Assembly: GCF_006716785.1 (NCBI RefSeq)
Contig: NZ_VFPQ01000001.1
Coordinates: forward strand, 868,001-932,000
Length of the DNA: 64,000 nt
Direction of reading: 5' to 3'
Origin: Thermopolyspora flexuosa
GTDB lineage: Bacteria > Actinomycetota > Actinomycetes > Streptosporangiales > Streptosporangiaceae
Part shown: positions 18,115 to 28,321 of the stretch, piece after piece
How the letters are laid out: each line of letters starts with the position of its first letter
Position numbering within the stretch: position 1 is the first letter of the stretch
Made by a program: the position numbers and the translations under genes
Notes under the pieces: generated by a model
Databases searched by the model: none
What the model was told of the DNA's origin: nothing
Seen by the model: only the letters and a program-made list of their open reading frames with translations

Positions 18115-18795
18115 ATGGCGACGGTGCTCGTGGTCGAGGACGACGAGTTCGTCCGCGCGGAGCTCATCCAGGCGCTCGCCGGACGGCACGCGGTACGCAG
18201 CGCGGGGCGGGCGCTCGACGCGCTCCGCGAGATCACCCGGAACCCGCCGGACGTGGTCGTGCTCGACCTCGGGCTGCCCGACCTCGACGGCGCCGAGGCG
18301 CTGAAGATGATGCGCGGCGTCTCCGACGTGCCGGTGATCGTGGCCACGGCGCGGGACGACGAGGCCGAGATCGTCCGGCTGCTGCGCGCCGGGGCCGACG
18401 ACTACCTGGTCAAGCCGTTCTCCGGCGAGCACCTCGAGGCCCGGCTGGAGGCGGTGCTGCGCCGTACCCGGAAGGCCGCGGCCCCGCCCGCGGTGCTGCG
18501 GGTGGGCGGGCTCGAGGTGGACCTCAACCGGCGGGAGGCCACGCTCGACGGGGTGCCGCTCTCGCTCACCCGCCGGGAGTTCGACCTGCTCGCCTACCTC
18601 GCCGCCCGGGCGGACCGGGTGGTGTCGCGGCGCGAGCTGCGCACCGAGGTGTGGCGCCAGGCGTACGGCGAGGACCAGACGATCGACGTGCACCTGTCCT
18701 GGCTGCGGCGGAAGCTGGGGGAGACCGCCGCCGCCCCCCGCTACCTGCACACCGTGCGGGGCGTCGGGGTGATGCTGTCGGCGCCGCGGGACTGA
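18115..18795 (+). CDS. OmpR/PhoB-family response regulator
   Basis: 226 aa. Receiver with EDDE near the N-terminus, phosphoacceptor in VVVLDLGLPDLDG and switch Lys in DYLVKPFS; winged-helix domain with LTRREFDLLAYLAARADRVVSRRELRTEVW and an RxLH-TVRGVGVML tail. ATG 18115 is chosen over a TTG at 18106. Followed after 10 bp by its kinase. Three CTTAA-like direct repeats at 11-bp spacing before the LPMO gene are a candidate target site. Confidence 0.93.
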   Translation: MATVLVVEDDEFVRAELIQALAGRHAVRSAGRALDALREITRNPPDVVVLDLGLPDLDGAEALKMMRGVSDVPVIVATARDDEAEIVRLLRAGADDYLVKPFSGEHLEARLEAVLRRTRKAAAPPAVLRVGGLEVDLNRREATLDGVPLSLTRREFDLLAYLAARADRVVSRRELRTEVWRQAYGEDQTIDVHLSWLRRKLGETAAAPRYLHTVRGVGVMLSAPRD

Positions 18796-18805
18796 ACGGC
18801 CGGCG

Positions 18806-20224
18806 ATGCGACGCTCGCTCGTGCTGCTCGCGGTCGCGTGTACCGCGATGGTGACGCTCGCGTTCCTCGTGCCGCTCGGCATGGTGGTGCGCGAGGCGGC
18901 CCGGGCGCGGGCGATCGCCGACGGGGAGCGGCAGGCCGCCGCGCTCGTGCCCGTGCTCGCGATCACCACCGAGCCGGAGCGGCTGGAACACGCCCTGGCG
19001 AGCATCGGCGCGCAGGGGCGGGTCGCGATCCACCTGCCGGACGGCGACACGCTCGGCACCCCGCGGGCCTCGGCGGACCTGCTCGCCGCGGCCGCCCGGC
19101 GCAACCGGGCGATCACCACGGAGCTCGGCGAGGGGCGGCTGCTGCTGCGGCCCGTCGTGCTCGACGGCGGGCGGAGCGCGGTGATCGAGGTGTACGTGCC
19201 GCCGGAGGCGCTCACCCGCGGCGTGGGCCGGTCGTGGGCGGTGCTCGCGCTGCTCGCCGTGGTGCTGGTGATCGGCTCGGTGCTCGTCACCGACCGGCTC
19301 GGCACGCGGCTGGTGCGCGCGACCCGGCGGCTCGGCCGCGCGGCCACCGAGCTCGGCGCGGGAGACCTCGGCGTACGGGTGGAGCCGGACGGGCCGCCCG
19401 AGCTGGTGGCGGCCGGCCGGGCGTTCAACGCGATGGCCGACCGGGTGGTGGAGCTGCTCGCCGCCGAACGCGAGCTCGTCGCCGACCTGTCGCACCGGCT
19501 GCGCACGCCGCTCACCGCGCTGCGCCTCAGCCTGGGCCGCCTCGGCCCGGAGGCCGAGCCGAGCCGGCAGGCCCTCGACCGGCTCGAACACGAGGTGGAC
19601 GCGATCATCACCGCGGCCCGGGCCCGCAACACCGCCTCGCCGTACTCCTCGGGCAGGCGGCCTGCGGCCGGCCGGGCGGGTGATCCGTCCGTGGGTACGG
19701 CGGAGCGGGCGGAGGCGGCGGGCCCGCCTGCGGGCGGCGGTGCGTCCGGCTGGTGCGACGCGGCCCAGGTGCTGCGGGAACGGCTGGAGTTCTGGTCGGC
19801 GCTCGCCGAGGACCAGGGGCGGCCGTGGGACCTCGTCGGCGCGGCCTCGCCCGTGTTCGTTCCGGTGCCCGCGACCGAGCTCACCGCGGTCGTGGACGCG
19901 CTGCTCGGCAACGTGTTCCGGCACACCGCGGAGGGCACGGCGTTCACGGTGACCCTGCACGAGGGCGCCGAGGCCGTGGGCATCCTCGTCGCCGACGCGG
20001 GCCCCGGCATCCGGGACCCGGAGACCGCGCTGCGCCGCGGGGCGAGCGGCGCCGGGTCCACCGGCCTCGGCCTCGACATCGCCCGCCGCCTCGCCGAGTC
20101 CACCGGCGGCACGCTGAAGATCGACCGCTCGCCCGTGCTCGGCGGCGCCTCCGTCCAGCTCTGGCTCCGCACCGCCCCGCAGTCCACGTCCCCACGCCGG
20201 TTGCGCCGCCGCGTCCGCTCGTAG
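18806..20224 (+). CDS. sensor histidine kinase (HAMP, HisKA)
   Basis: 472 aa. Transmembrane helices at about 5-28 and 140-165 enclose a small extracytoplasmic domain; then HAMP (about 165-215), H-box LVADLSHRLRTPLTALRLSLG, a disordered Gly/Pro/Ala insertion (about 272-315), and the ATPase domain with GNVFRHTAEG, DAGPGIRD and STGLGLDIARRLAESTGG. Cognate to the adjacent OmpR regulator. Its last codons carry a 24-bp sequence repeated 133 bp downstream. Confidence 0.92.
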   Translation: MRRSLVLLAVACTAMVTLAFLVPLGMVVREAARARAIADGERQAAALVPVLAITTEPERLEHALASIGAQGRVAIHLPDGDTLGTPRASADLLAAAARRNRAITTELGEGRLLLRPVVLDGGRSAVIEVYVPPEALTRGVGRSWAVLALLAVVLVIGSVLVTDRLGTRLVRATRRLGRAATELGAGDLGVRVEPDGPPELVAAGRAFNAMADRVVELLAAERELVADLSHRLRTPLTALRLSLGRLGPEAEPSRQALDRLEHEVDAIITAARARNTASPYSSGRRPAAGRAGDPSVGTAERAEAAGPPAGGGASGWCDAAQVLRERLEFWSALAEDQGRPWDLVGAASPVFVPVPATELTAVVDALLGNVFRHTAEGTAFTVTLHEGAEAVGILVADAGPGIRDPETALRRGASGAGSTGLGLDIARRLAESTGGTLKIDRSPVLGGASVQLWLRTAPQSTSPRRLRRRVRS

Positions 20225-20354
20225 GCCCGTCGGCAGGGGCCTCCGACCCGGGGAGCGGCCGTTCGGGCGTGCTCGGGGCGGTTCCGCGGGCCGGGCTCCC
20301 TGCCGCGTCCCGGGTCGGGACGTCCGGTATCGGTTGCGCCGCCGCGTCCGCTCG
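20198..20354 (+). repeat. 24-bp direct repeat, period 133
   Basis: The sequence at 20198-20221, the end of the kinase gene, recurs exactly at 20331-20354 in the intergenic region, with partial similarity beyond (GTAGGCCCGTCGGC versus GCAGGCCGCTCGGC). It looks like a remnant of a short duplication at the 3' end of the gene. Confidence 0.7.
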
Positions 20355-20599
20355 CAGGCCGCTCGGCGCGGACTTTACGGACGGGCCGTTTCCGGGGCCG
20401 GGTCCGCGCCGGTGCCGTGCCGGCCGAGCCGTCGCGCACGGTTCGGCCGGCACGGCGGAGCGGTGCGTGACCGGTGTCGCCGCCGGTCACCGAGGTTCGG
20501 CCTTGATCCGCGATCATGCTCTCAAAGGGCACCTAACAGCGCCTTAACGGCGGCTTAAGAGCAGGATTTCGGTGCGCGCGGCGGGCCAGTCTGTGGGAC
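20225..20599. other. 375-bp intergenic region
   Basis: Contains the second copy of the 24-bp repeat and, near the LPMO gene, three direct repeats at 20532-20558. No supported gene. Confidence 0.6.
20532..20558 (+). promoter_or_regulatory. three 11-bp-spaced CTTAA direct repeats
   Basis: CCTAA (20532), CTTAA (20543) and CTTAA (20554) start exactly one DNA turn apart, the arrangement bound by OmpR-family dimers in tandem. They lie 40-68 bp before the LPMO start, and an OmpR/kinase pair is directly upstream. Confidence 0.55.
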
Positions 20600-21727
20600 A
20601 TGCAAACCACCGGTAATGCCCGCCGTACGGCTTCCATCGCCGCCGTGGTCGCGGCCTCCACCGTGCTTCCGCTGGTGCCGCTCGTGCTCGCCGAGCCGGC
20701 GTTCGCGCACGGGACGATGCAGAATCCCCCGAGCCGTGCGCTCGTCTGCCGCAACGAGAACCCGGAGAGCCCGAAGTCCGACGCCTGCAAGCAGGCCGTC
20801 GCGCTGGGCGGCACCCAGCCCCTCTACGACTGGAACGAGGTCAACATCCCCGACGCGGCCGGGCGGCACCGGGAGATCATCCCCGACGGCAAGCTGTGCA
20901 GCGCGGGGCGGGACAAGTACCGCGGGCTCGACCAGGCCCGTGCGGACTGGCCCGCGACCCCGCTGACGGCGGGCGCCCAGTTCACCTTCACCTACCGGGC
21001 GACCGCCCCGCACCGGGGCTCGTTCGAGCTGTACGTCACCAAGGACGGCTACGACCCGACCAAGCCGCTGCGCTGGTCCGACCTGGAGAGCGCGCCGTTC
21101 GTCACGGTCACCGATCCGCCGCTGGTGGACGGCGCCTACACGATCTCCGCCCGGCTGCCGAACAAGAGCGGGCGGCACCTGATCTACGCGATCTGGCAGC
21201 GCAGCGACAGCCCCGAGGCGTTCTACTCGTGCTCGGATGTGATCTTCAACGGCGGCTCCGCCGGTTCGGGCGCCCCCGCCACGGCCCCGAGCGCGCCGGC
21301 CACCGCCCCGAGCTCGGCGCCGAGCACGGCGCCCACCTCGGGCACGACTCCGCCGCCGACCACGGTGCCCAAGCCGGACCACGACCATCCGCTGCCCAGT
21401 CCCACTCCCACCCCCACCTCCGGTAAGGGCACCGGCGACGCGATGAGCCGGATCACGACCGGCATCGGCGTGCACCCGGCGCAGGTGACCCGCGGGCAGC
21501 CGGTCACGGTGTCCGCCGTGTGCTCCGGCAGCCGGGTCCGGTCGGTCGCCTCCACCGCGTTCCGGCGTAGCGTCGCCACGGCCCCCGCCCGTGCCACCAG
21601 CTGGTACCCGACCTTCACCGTCGCCGACACCGCCCGGACCGGCCGCCACGTCGTCCAGGTCCGCTGCGCGGACGGCGGCGTGGCGAAGGCCGTCTTCACG
21701 GTCACCGGGTCCCGGTCCGCGCGCTGA
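20600..21727 (+). CDS. secreted lytic polysaccharide monooxygenase (AA10)
   Basis: 375 aa. Signal peptide ends AEPAFA, so mature His37 (HGTMQNPPSRALVC) is the first ligand of the copper His-brace; a second candidate is the His in ATAPHRGSFELYVTKDGYDP. GRHREIIPDGKLC and IWQRSDSPEAFYSCSDVIF are strongly like Thermobifida E7-type AA10 enzymes, which oxidise chitin and/or cellulose. A Pro/Thr/Ala linker (about 218-280) leads to a C-terminal Ig-like domain of about 95 aa with two Cys and no recognised carbohydrate-binding signature. Substrate not resolved. A strong hairpin terminator follows. Confidence 0.93.
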   Translation: MQTTGNARRTASIAAVVAASTVLPLVPLVLAEPAFAHGTMQNPPSRALVCRNENPESPKSDACKQAVALGGTQPLYDWNEVNIPDAAGRHREIIPDGKLCSAGRDKYRGLDQARADWPATPLTAGAQFTFTYRATAPHRGSFELYVTKDGYDPTKPLRWSDLESAPFVTVTDPPLVDGAYTISARLPNKSGRHLIYAIWQRSDSPEAFYSCSDVIFNGGSAGSGAPATAPSAPATAPSSAPSTAPTSGTTPPPTTVPKPDHDHPLPSPTPTPTSGKGTGDAMSRITTGIGVHPAQVTRGQPVTVSAVCSGSRVRSVASTAFRRSVATAPARATSWYPTFTVADTARTGRHVVQVRCADGGVAKAVFTVTGSRSAR

Positions 21728-21775
21728 GTGGCGCGATCCGCCGCGGCGTGAACGTCCCGTCACGCCGGGCGTGAT

Positions 21776-21820
21776 CTTCCGGGGTGTGGTCCGCCGGCAT
21801 CCCGGGCCACACCCCGGAAG
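21776..21820 (+). terminator. hairpin terminator
   Basis: Perfect 14-bp stem (CTTCCGGGGTGTGG with CCACACCCCGGAAG) and a 17-base loop between the LPMO gene and the convergent serine hydrolase gene. No T-run. Confidence 0.7.
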
Positions 21821-21846
21821 GGCGGCCACATCGAGTCCTAGAGCCC

Positions 21847-23370
<1,524 letters not shown>

Positions 23371-23411
23371 GGCGATCCTCGGCGTCGCTGGGACGGATGA
23401 CAATATGTCCA

Positions 23412-23514
23412 TACGGTTATCGGGGCCGCCGAAGCGCAGGTCGTTCGTTGATCACGACTGGGGGATCGGCGGATAACCGTACGCTGGTACGGTTCTACCG
23501 TACGGCGGTATGGT
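23412..23514. promoter_or_regulatory. double TetR-type operator plus distal half site
   Basis: ACCGTAC-N4-GTACGGT (23476-23493) and ACCGTAC-N4-GTATGGT (23497-23514) lie 21 bp apart directly before the TetR start. TACGGTTATC at 23412-23421 is the inverted copy of GATAACCGTA at 23472-23481, placing a related half site near the serine hydrolase promoter. Confidence 0.75.
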
Positions 23515-23520
23515 CATCAA

Positions 23521-24168
23521 GTGCCCAGGACCGCCGATCACGAGGAGCGCCGCCGCCAGATCGCCGCGGCGGTCTGTGCGCTGATCGCCGAGCACGGCCT
23601 CGACGCCGTCACCGTCGCCCGCACCGCCGCCACCGCGGGCATCTCGGTCGGGCTCGTGCAGCACTACTTCCGCACCAAGGACGAGATGCTCCTGCACGCG
23701 TTCGCCCAGGTCACCGCCCGTATCCGGAGCCGGGTCGACGAGCGGGTGCGGGACGGCGTCCGGCACCGGCGGCCGATCCGGCGGGTGCTCGCCGAGGCGC
23801 TCGCCGAGCTCGTCCCGCTCGACGAGACCCGCCGCGCCGAGTTCCGGGTGGCCCGCGCGTTCGCCGGGCGGGCCCTCGACGTGCCCCGGCTCGCCGAGAT
23901 CGACGCGGAGACCGGGCGGGCGCTCCGCGCGGAGATCGCCCAGGCGGTGCACAACGGCAAGGAGTGCGGCGAGGTCGACCCCGGCCTCGACCCGTGGCCC
24001 GCCGCGGTACGGCTCGCCGCGGTCACCGAAGGGCTCGCGCTGCAGGTCTACCGCGACCCGAAGGGCGTGCGCGGCATCCCCGCGGCCGAGCTCGTCGACT
24101 CGGTCCTCGCCGCCGAGCTCGCGCTCGTGTTCACCGGCGAGTGCCGCCAGTACGCGGACCGGCCGTGA
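23521..24168 (+). CDS. TetR/AcrR-family transcriptional regulator
   Basis: 215 aa; N-terminal domain RRQIAAAVCALIAEHGLDAVTVARTAATAGISVGLVQHYFRTKDEML is a textbook TetR helix-turn-helix; C-terminal domain of the BetI/KstR2-like size. GTG 23521 begins six bases after the second palindrome, so it probably represses itself, and through the distal half site the divergent hydrolase. Confidence 0.9.
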   Translation: MPRTADHEERRRQIAAAVCALIAEHGLDAVTVARTAATAGISVGLVQHYFRTKDEMLLHAFAQVTARIRSRVDERVRDGVRHRRPIRRVLAEALAELVPLDETRRAEFRVARAFAGRALDVPRLAEIDAETGRALRAEIAQAVHNGKECGEVDPGLDPWPAAVRLAAVTEGLALQVYRDPKGVRGIPAAELVDSVLAAELALVFTGECRQYADRP

Positions 24169-24398
24169 CCACCGGGACCGGTGACCCGCGACGGCCGGCC
24201 GTACGGCCTGCGGATCGGTGAAACGGGTGCGGCGCCGTTGATACTTTCCGTCGCCCGCCGCGTATCGGAAAGTGAAGGATCCCGTTTACAGCACTGTCAT
24301 GAGTCGCCGTCGCGTGCACACTGGCAACCGGCAGCCGCCTCGCCGGCCACGGCGAGTCGTGGCGGCGAGCTCGGGGCGGTCGCGGACAGGAGGTTCAT

Positions 24399-25745
24399 GT
24401 GACGGCTGCGGAGCACTCCTTACCCCGGCGTACGGCGCTTCCGCCCGCCACGCTGGCGACGCTCACGCTGGCGGGCTTTTTCGCGGTCAACCTGCTCATC
24501 GTGTGGGCGCTGTTCCTCACCTCGGGCGAGGGCAAGAACTCGATCCTCACCGTCGCGAAGTTCTTCGGCCTGCACGCGGCGCTGGTCATGATGCTCCAGC
24601 TCACCCTGGTGGCACGGCTGCCGTGGCTGGACCGGCGCATCGGCATGGACCGGCTCACCCGCTGGCACCGGTGGATCGGCTTCACCCTGCTGTGGACGGT
24701 GGTGCTGCACGCCACCTTCGTCGTGCTCGGGTACGCCACGCTCGACCGGGCGTCGCCGCTGCGCACCTTCCTCGCGCTGGCGGGCGTGCCCGCCTCGCTG
24801 CTCGGCATCTGCGCCGCCACGGTGATCGTCACCGTCGCCATCGTGTCGATGCGGGCGATCCGGCGCCGCCTGCCGTACGAGGTGTGGCACGGGCTGCACC
24901 TGCTGGTCTACTGCGCCCTGATGCTCGCCCTCGTGCACCAGTTCCTGGAGGGCACCACGTTCACCGCCACCCCGCTGTCCACCGCCTACTGGTGGACGAT
25001 CTGGACGCTGGTGGTCGTCGCGCTCGTCGCCGGGCGGATCGTGCTGCCGATCCACCGGAATCTCCGGCACCGGCTCCGGGTGTCCGCGGTCGTCCCCGAG
25101 TCGCCCGAGGTCACCTCGGTGTACCTGACCGGCCGGGACCTCCACCGGCTCCCGGCCCGGGCGGGCCAGTTCTTCATCTGGCGGTTCCCCGGCCACCACG
25201 GCTGGTGGCGGGCGAACCCGTTCTCGCTGTCCGCCGCGCCGGACGGCCGCACCCTGCGCATCACCGTCAAGGCGGTCGGCTCGGCCACCCGCGGGCTGCG
25301 GAACCTGCAGGTCGGCACCCCGGTCTTCGCCGAGGGGCCGTACGGCGCGTTCACCTCGATGCACCGCACCCGCGAGGGCACCGTGCTCATCGCGGGCGGG
25401 GTCGGCGTCACCCCGGTCCGGGCGCTGCTGGAGGAGCTCACCGGGCCGGTGGTCGTGCTCTACCGGGTGCGCAGCGTCCAGGAGGCGGTGCTCCTCGACG
25501 AGCTGCGGTCGCTCGCCGCGGCGCGCGGTGCGCGGCTCCACCTGCTCACCGGCCGCACCGGCGTGGGGTCGCCGCCCAACCGGCCGTTCGCGCCGCGCAA
25601 CCTGCGCTCGCTCGTCCCGGACATCGCCGAGCGGGACATCTACGTGTGCGGGCCGCCCGCGATGACCGAGTCCGTGGTGGCGAGCCTGCGCGAGCTGGGG
25701 GTGCCGCGCCGGCAGATCCACGCCGAGCGGTTCGCCCTCGCCTGA
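24399..25745 (+). CDS. ferric reductase-like transmembrane flavoprotein
   Basis: 448 aa. Six transmembrane helices with heme-type His pairs (LTRWHRWIGF, VVLHATFVVLG, WHGLHLLVY, LVHQFLEG), then an FAD-binding domain with RANPFSLSAAP and an NAD(P) domain with GGVGVTPVRALLEEL and CGPPAMTESV. The architecture is NOX/FRE-like: electrons pass from NAD(P)H through FAD and b-type hemes across the membrane, to ferric iron, oxygen or another acceptor. No partner gene adjoins it. GTG start with AGGAGG upstream. Confidence 0.9.
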   Translation: MTAAEHSLPRRTALPPATLATLTLAGFFAVNLLIVWALFLTSGEGKNSILTVAKFFGLHAALVMMLQLTLVARLPWLDRRIGMDRLTRWHRWIGFTLLWTVVLHATFVVLGYATLDRASPLRTFLALAGVPASLLGICAATVIVTVAIVSMRAIRRRLPYEVWHGLHLLVYCALMLALVHQFLEGTTFTATPLSTAYWWTIWTLVVVALVAGRIVLPIHRNLRHRLRVSAVVPESPEVTSVYLTGRDLHRLPARAGQFFIWRFPGHHGWWRANPFSLSAAPDGRTLRITVKAVGSATRGLRNLQVGTPVFAEGPYGAFTSMHRTREGTVLIAGGVGVTPVRALLEELTGPVVVLYRVRSVQEAVLLDELRSLAAARGARLHLLTGRTGVGSPPNRPFAPRNLRSLVPDIAERDIYVCGPPAMTESVVASLRELGVPRRQIHAERFALA

Positions 25746-25758
25746 CCCGCCACCGCTC

Positions 25759-25797
25759 ACGCCCGCCGCGCGCCGGGGTGCCGGGTGCGGCGGGCGT
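25759..25797 (+). terminator. hairpin terminator
   Basis: ACGCCCGCCGC with GCGGCGGGCGT, 11 bp, 17-base loop, directly after the reductase gene. Confidence 0.6.
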
Positions 25798-25920
25798 GGC
25801 GTGCCCGGCGCCGCCGGCGGCCGCGACACGCCGTCCGGATTGTCCCGAGGGCCGGTGCGGTGTCCGCATCGGCCCTGCCTAGACTCTCCCAGCGGTATCC
25901 ACGGAACCTCACGGACGACG

Positions 25921-26415
25921 ATGCGAGCGGCACGTTTCGAGCAGTACCTGCGCGACCTGTTGCTGGGCAGCGCGAACCCGGCGATCAAGGACGTGGTGAC
26001 CTTCGCGGACGCGGGCCACAAGGCGTCGCCGTACGGGCTCCAGGTGACGTTCACCACCGGCGCCCGCATCCTCCTGCAGATCGTGCGGACCTCGGCGCAG
26101 GGCGGCGAGAGCGCGGACAAGCCCGAGGTGGTCAAGACCGGCGACGCGCCCGCCCCGGTGCCGGACCCCGGCTTCGGCCTGGAGAACGACCGGGTGAACG
26201 TGCGGGCGTTCGAGGCCTGGCTCGCCGCGCTCGTCACCAACGGCGGCAACCCGGAGGTCCAGGAGGTGCGGACCTTCCACGGCAAGACCCACCGGTACGG
26301 CGTCGAGGTGGCCTTCCACAGCGGCGCGCGCGCCTTCGTCTACTTCGCCCACACGCTCGGCCCCGGCCAGGACGTGGGGGCGCACCCGGCGTTCGAGGCG
26401 AAGGACGTCATCTGA
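25921..26415 (+). CDS. hypothetical protein with internal duplication
   Basis: 164 aa, no recognised family. Residues about 6-52 and 98-144 repeat the same pattern: FE-x-(Y/W)L-x2-L, NP-x-(I/V)-x-(D/E)V, TF, H(K/R), YG, V-x-F and GAR. The two units are joined by a Pro-rich segment (APAPVPDPGFG). The repeat is probably an alpha/beta unit forming a pseudo-dimer. No signal peptide or membrane helix. No ribosome binding site is visible before ATG 25921; TAGACT at 25879 could be a -10. Confidence 0.7.
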   Translation: MRAARFEQYLRDLLLGSANPAIKDVVTFADAGHKASPYGLQVTFTTGARILLQIVRTSAQGGESADKPEVVKTGDAPAPVPDPGFGLENDRVNVRAFEAWLAALVTNGGNPEVQEVRTFHGKTHRYGVEVAFHSGARAFVYFAHTLGPGQDVGAHPAFEAKDVI

Positions 26416-26437
26416 CCCCGGCCGGCCGCCGTACGGC

Positions 26438-28117
26438 TCACGCGGTCGCGGCGGCGTCCTGCGCGGCCCTGACCGCGTACTCGGTCGCCCAGCGGCGGTC
26501 GGCCTTCCCCGCGGCGGTGCGCACGATCGCGTCGACGAACAGCACCCGGCTCGGCTTCTTGTAGCTCGCCAGGTGGGCGCGCACGTGGTCGATGAGCTCC
26601 TGCTCGGTGGCGGTCGCGCCGTCGCGCAGGGTCACGATCGCGTTCGGGGTCTGGCCCCACCGGGGGTGCGGGACGCCGACCACGACCGCGTCGGCGACGG
26701 CCGGGTGGTCGACGAGCACGTGCTCCACCTCCTCGGCGGCGATCTTCTCGCCGCCGCTGTTGATCACGCCGCTGGCCCGGCCGAGCAGGGTGAGCGACCC
26801 GTCCTCGTGGAGGATCGCCCGGTCGCCGGGGACCGCGTACCGCACCCCGTCGATGACCCGGAAGGTGGCCGCGGTCTTGTCCGGGTCGCCGAGGTAGCCG
26901 ACCGGCATGCGGCCGGGCGCGGCGAGCAGCCCCACCCTGCCGGAGCCGGGCGGCACGTCGTTGCCGTCCTCGTCGATGAGCCGGGCGTTCGGCGGCAACA
27001 TGAACCGCGCGTTCTCCGGGTCCTCGCCGCGCACCGTGATCGCCACGCCGTACGGCCCGCCCTCGCTGGAGGCGATCACGTCCATGCACCGGATGTCGGC
27101 GTGCCGGAGCAGGGCGAGCTTGTTCGCCGCGCTCCACCGCATGCCGGAGCTGCGCACCTGCCACAGGCTCGACAGGTCGTACGGCCGGCCCGCGGCGGCG
27201 GCCCGGTCGAGCTCCTCGGCCATCGGGCCGCCCTGCACGTCGCCGACGATCACGACCTCGTCGACGCGGCGGCGCTCGACCGTCTCCCACAGCTCCTTCG
27301 GCGAGAACGAGGCGCCCGCGAGCAGCACCACGTGCGCCCCGACGTACAGGGCGCCGAACGCGCCGAACATGCCGGTGCCGTGCATGAGCGGCGAGGACGG
27401 CATGATCACCGGGCGCCGGTCGGACCGGGCGTGCTCGGCCACCATGCGCCGGACCTCGCCGAGGGTCTTCGGCGGCTCGAAGCCGCGCCGCCGCCACTCG
27501 TTGTCGCCGACGCCGATGAGGTCGCCCTGCCGCCACATCGTGCCCTTGGGCATGCCGGTGGTGCCGCCGGTGTAGAGGATGAGGTGGTCGTCGCCGCTGC
27601 GGCGCTCGCGCGGCGCCGGGGTCGCGGCGGCGAGCGCGTCCTCGTACCGGACGAACCCGCCGTCGAGGTGCTCGGCGGGCGGGTGGCCGGCGAGGTCGGC
27701 CACGGCGACGCGCACGGCCGTGGCGTCGGTGCCCTCGGCGGCCTCGAGCGCGGCCGGGACGATCGCCTCGCCCACCACGAGCCCGCGCGCGCCGGAGTCG
27801 GTGAGCAGGTGGCGCAGCTCGGCCGGGCGGTACCGGACGTTCAGGTTGACCGGGGTGAGCCCGGCCTTGAACAGCCCGAACAGCACCTCGATGTACTCCA
27901 CCGAGTTGCGCAGCCCGACCGCCACCCGGTCACCGGGGGCGAGCCCGGCGGCGCGCAGGTGCCCGGCGAAGCGGGCGGCCCGCTCCTCGATCTCGCGCCA
28001 GGTCCGGGACCGGTCGCCGCACGAGACCGCCGTGAGGTCGCCGATCTCGTCGGCGATCAGATGCCACAGGTCGGCGAGGCCCTGCTCGTGAACCGGCTCG
28101 TCCATCAGGTCGTGCAT
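26438..28117 (-). CDS. acyl-CoA synthetase (AMP-forming, FadD-like)
   Basis: 559 aa. Adenylate-forming motif YTGGTTGMPKGTMWR, A5-like region ASSEGGPYG, GDRAILHEDGSLTLLGRASGVINSGGEKI hinge with catalytic Lys region, and the C-terminal KKPSRVLFVDAIVRTAAGKADRR with the A10 Lys. Activates a fatty or ring-derived acid to its CoA thioester. ATG 28117 (MHDLMDEP) is chosen over an upstream GTG at 28255, because a palindrome lies between them and AGGAG precedes 28117. Same strand as the upstream TetR and next to acyl-CoA dehydrogenase and MaoC genes, so part of a lipid or sterol-type degradation group. Confidence 0.92.
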   Translation of the reverse strand: MHDLMDEPVHEQGLADLWHLIADEIGDLTAVSCGDRSRTWREIEERAARFAGHLRAAGLAPGDRVAVGLRNSVEYIEVLFGLFKAGLTPVNLNVRYRPAELRHLLTDSGARGLVVGEAIVPAALEAAEGTDATAVRVAVADLAGHPPAEHLDGGFVRYEDALAAATPAPRERRSGDDHLILYTGGTTGMPKGTMWRQGDLIGVGDNEWRRRGFEPPKTLGEVRRMVAEHARSDRRPVIMPSSPLMHGTGMFGAFGALYVGAHVVLLAGASFSPKELWETVERRRVDEVVIVGDVQGGPMAEELDRAAAAGRPYDLSSLWQVRSSGMRWSAANKLALLRHADIRCMDVIASSEGGPYGVAITVRGEDPENARFMLPPNARLIDEDGNDVPPGSGRVGLLAAPGRMPVGYLGDPDKTAATFRVIDGVRYAVPGDRAILHEDGSLTLLGRASGVINSGGEKIAAEEVEHVLVDHPAVADAVVVGVPHPRWGQTPNAIVTLRDGATATEQELIDHVRAHLASYKKPSRVLFVDAIVRTAAGKADRRWATEYAVRAAQDAAATA

Positions 28118-28239
28118 CGGGTCGCTCCTGGGGGAAGGGCCGGGCGGGGCGGCGCGCGCCCGCGCACGGCGGATGGGCGGGGGTCGGTAGCGGTGGGCGA
28201 TCGTCCGTGCACATCCTGAGTGGGCGCTCCGAAACCGGT

Positions 28240-28261
28240 CAATAGGGGTTTCCACCTATTG
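28240..28261. promoter_or_regulatory. palindrome before acyl-CoA synthetase
   Basis: CAATAGG-N8-CCTATTG, perfect 7-bp arms, about 125 bp upstream of the ligase start. Differs from the CTAGA-type sites nearby, so a second regulator is likely. Confidence 0.55.
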
Positions 28262-28321
28262 CAAGACCGCACGTCACGCCGCCGATCCGGCCGCCGGTGC
28301 CGTGCCGTGTCCCGGGCGCGG

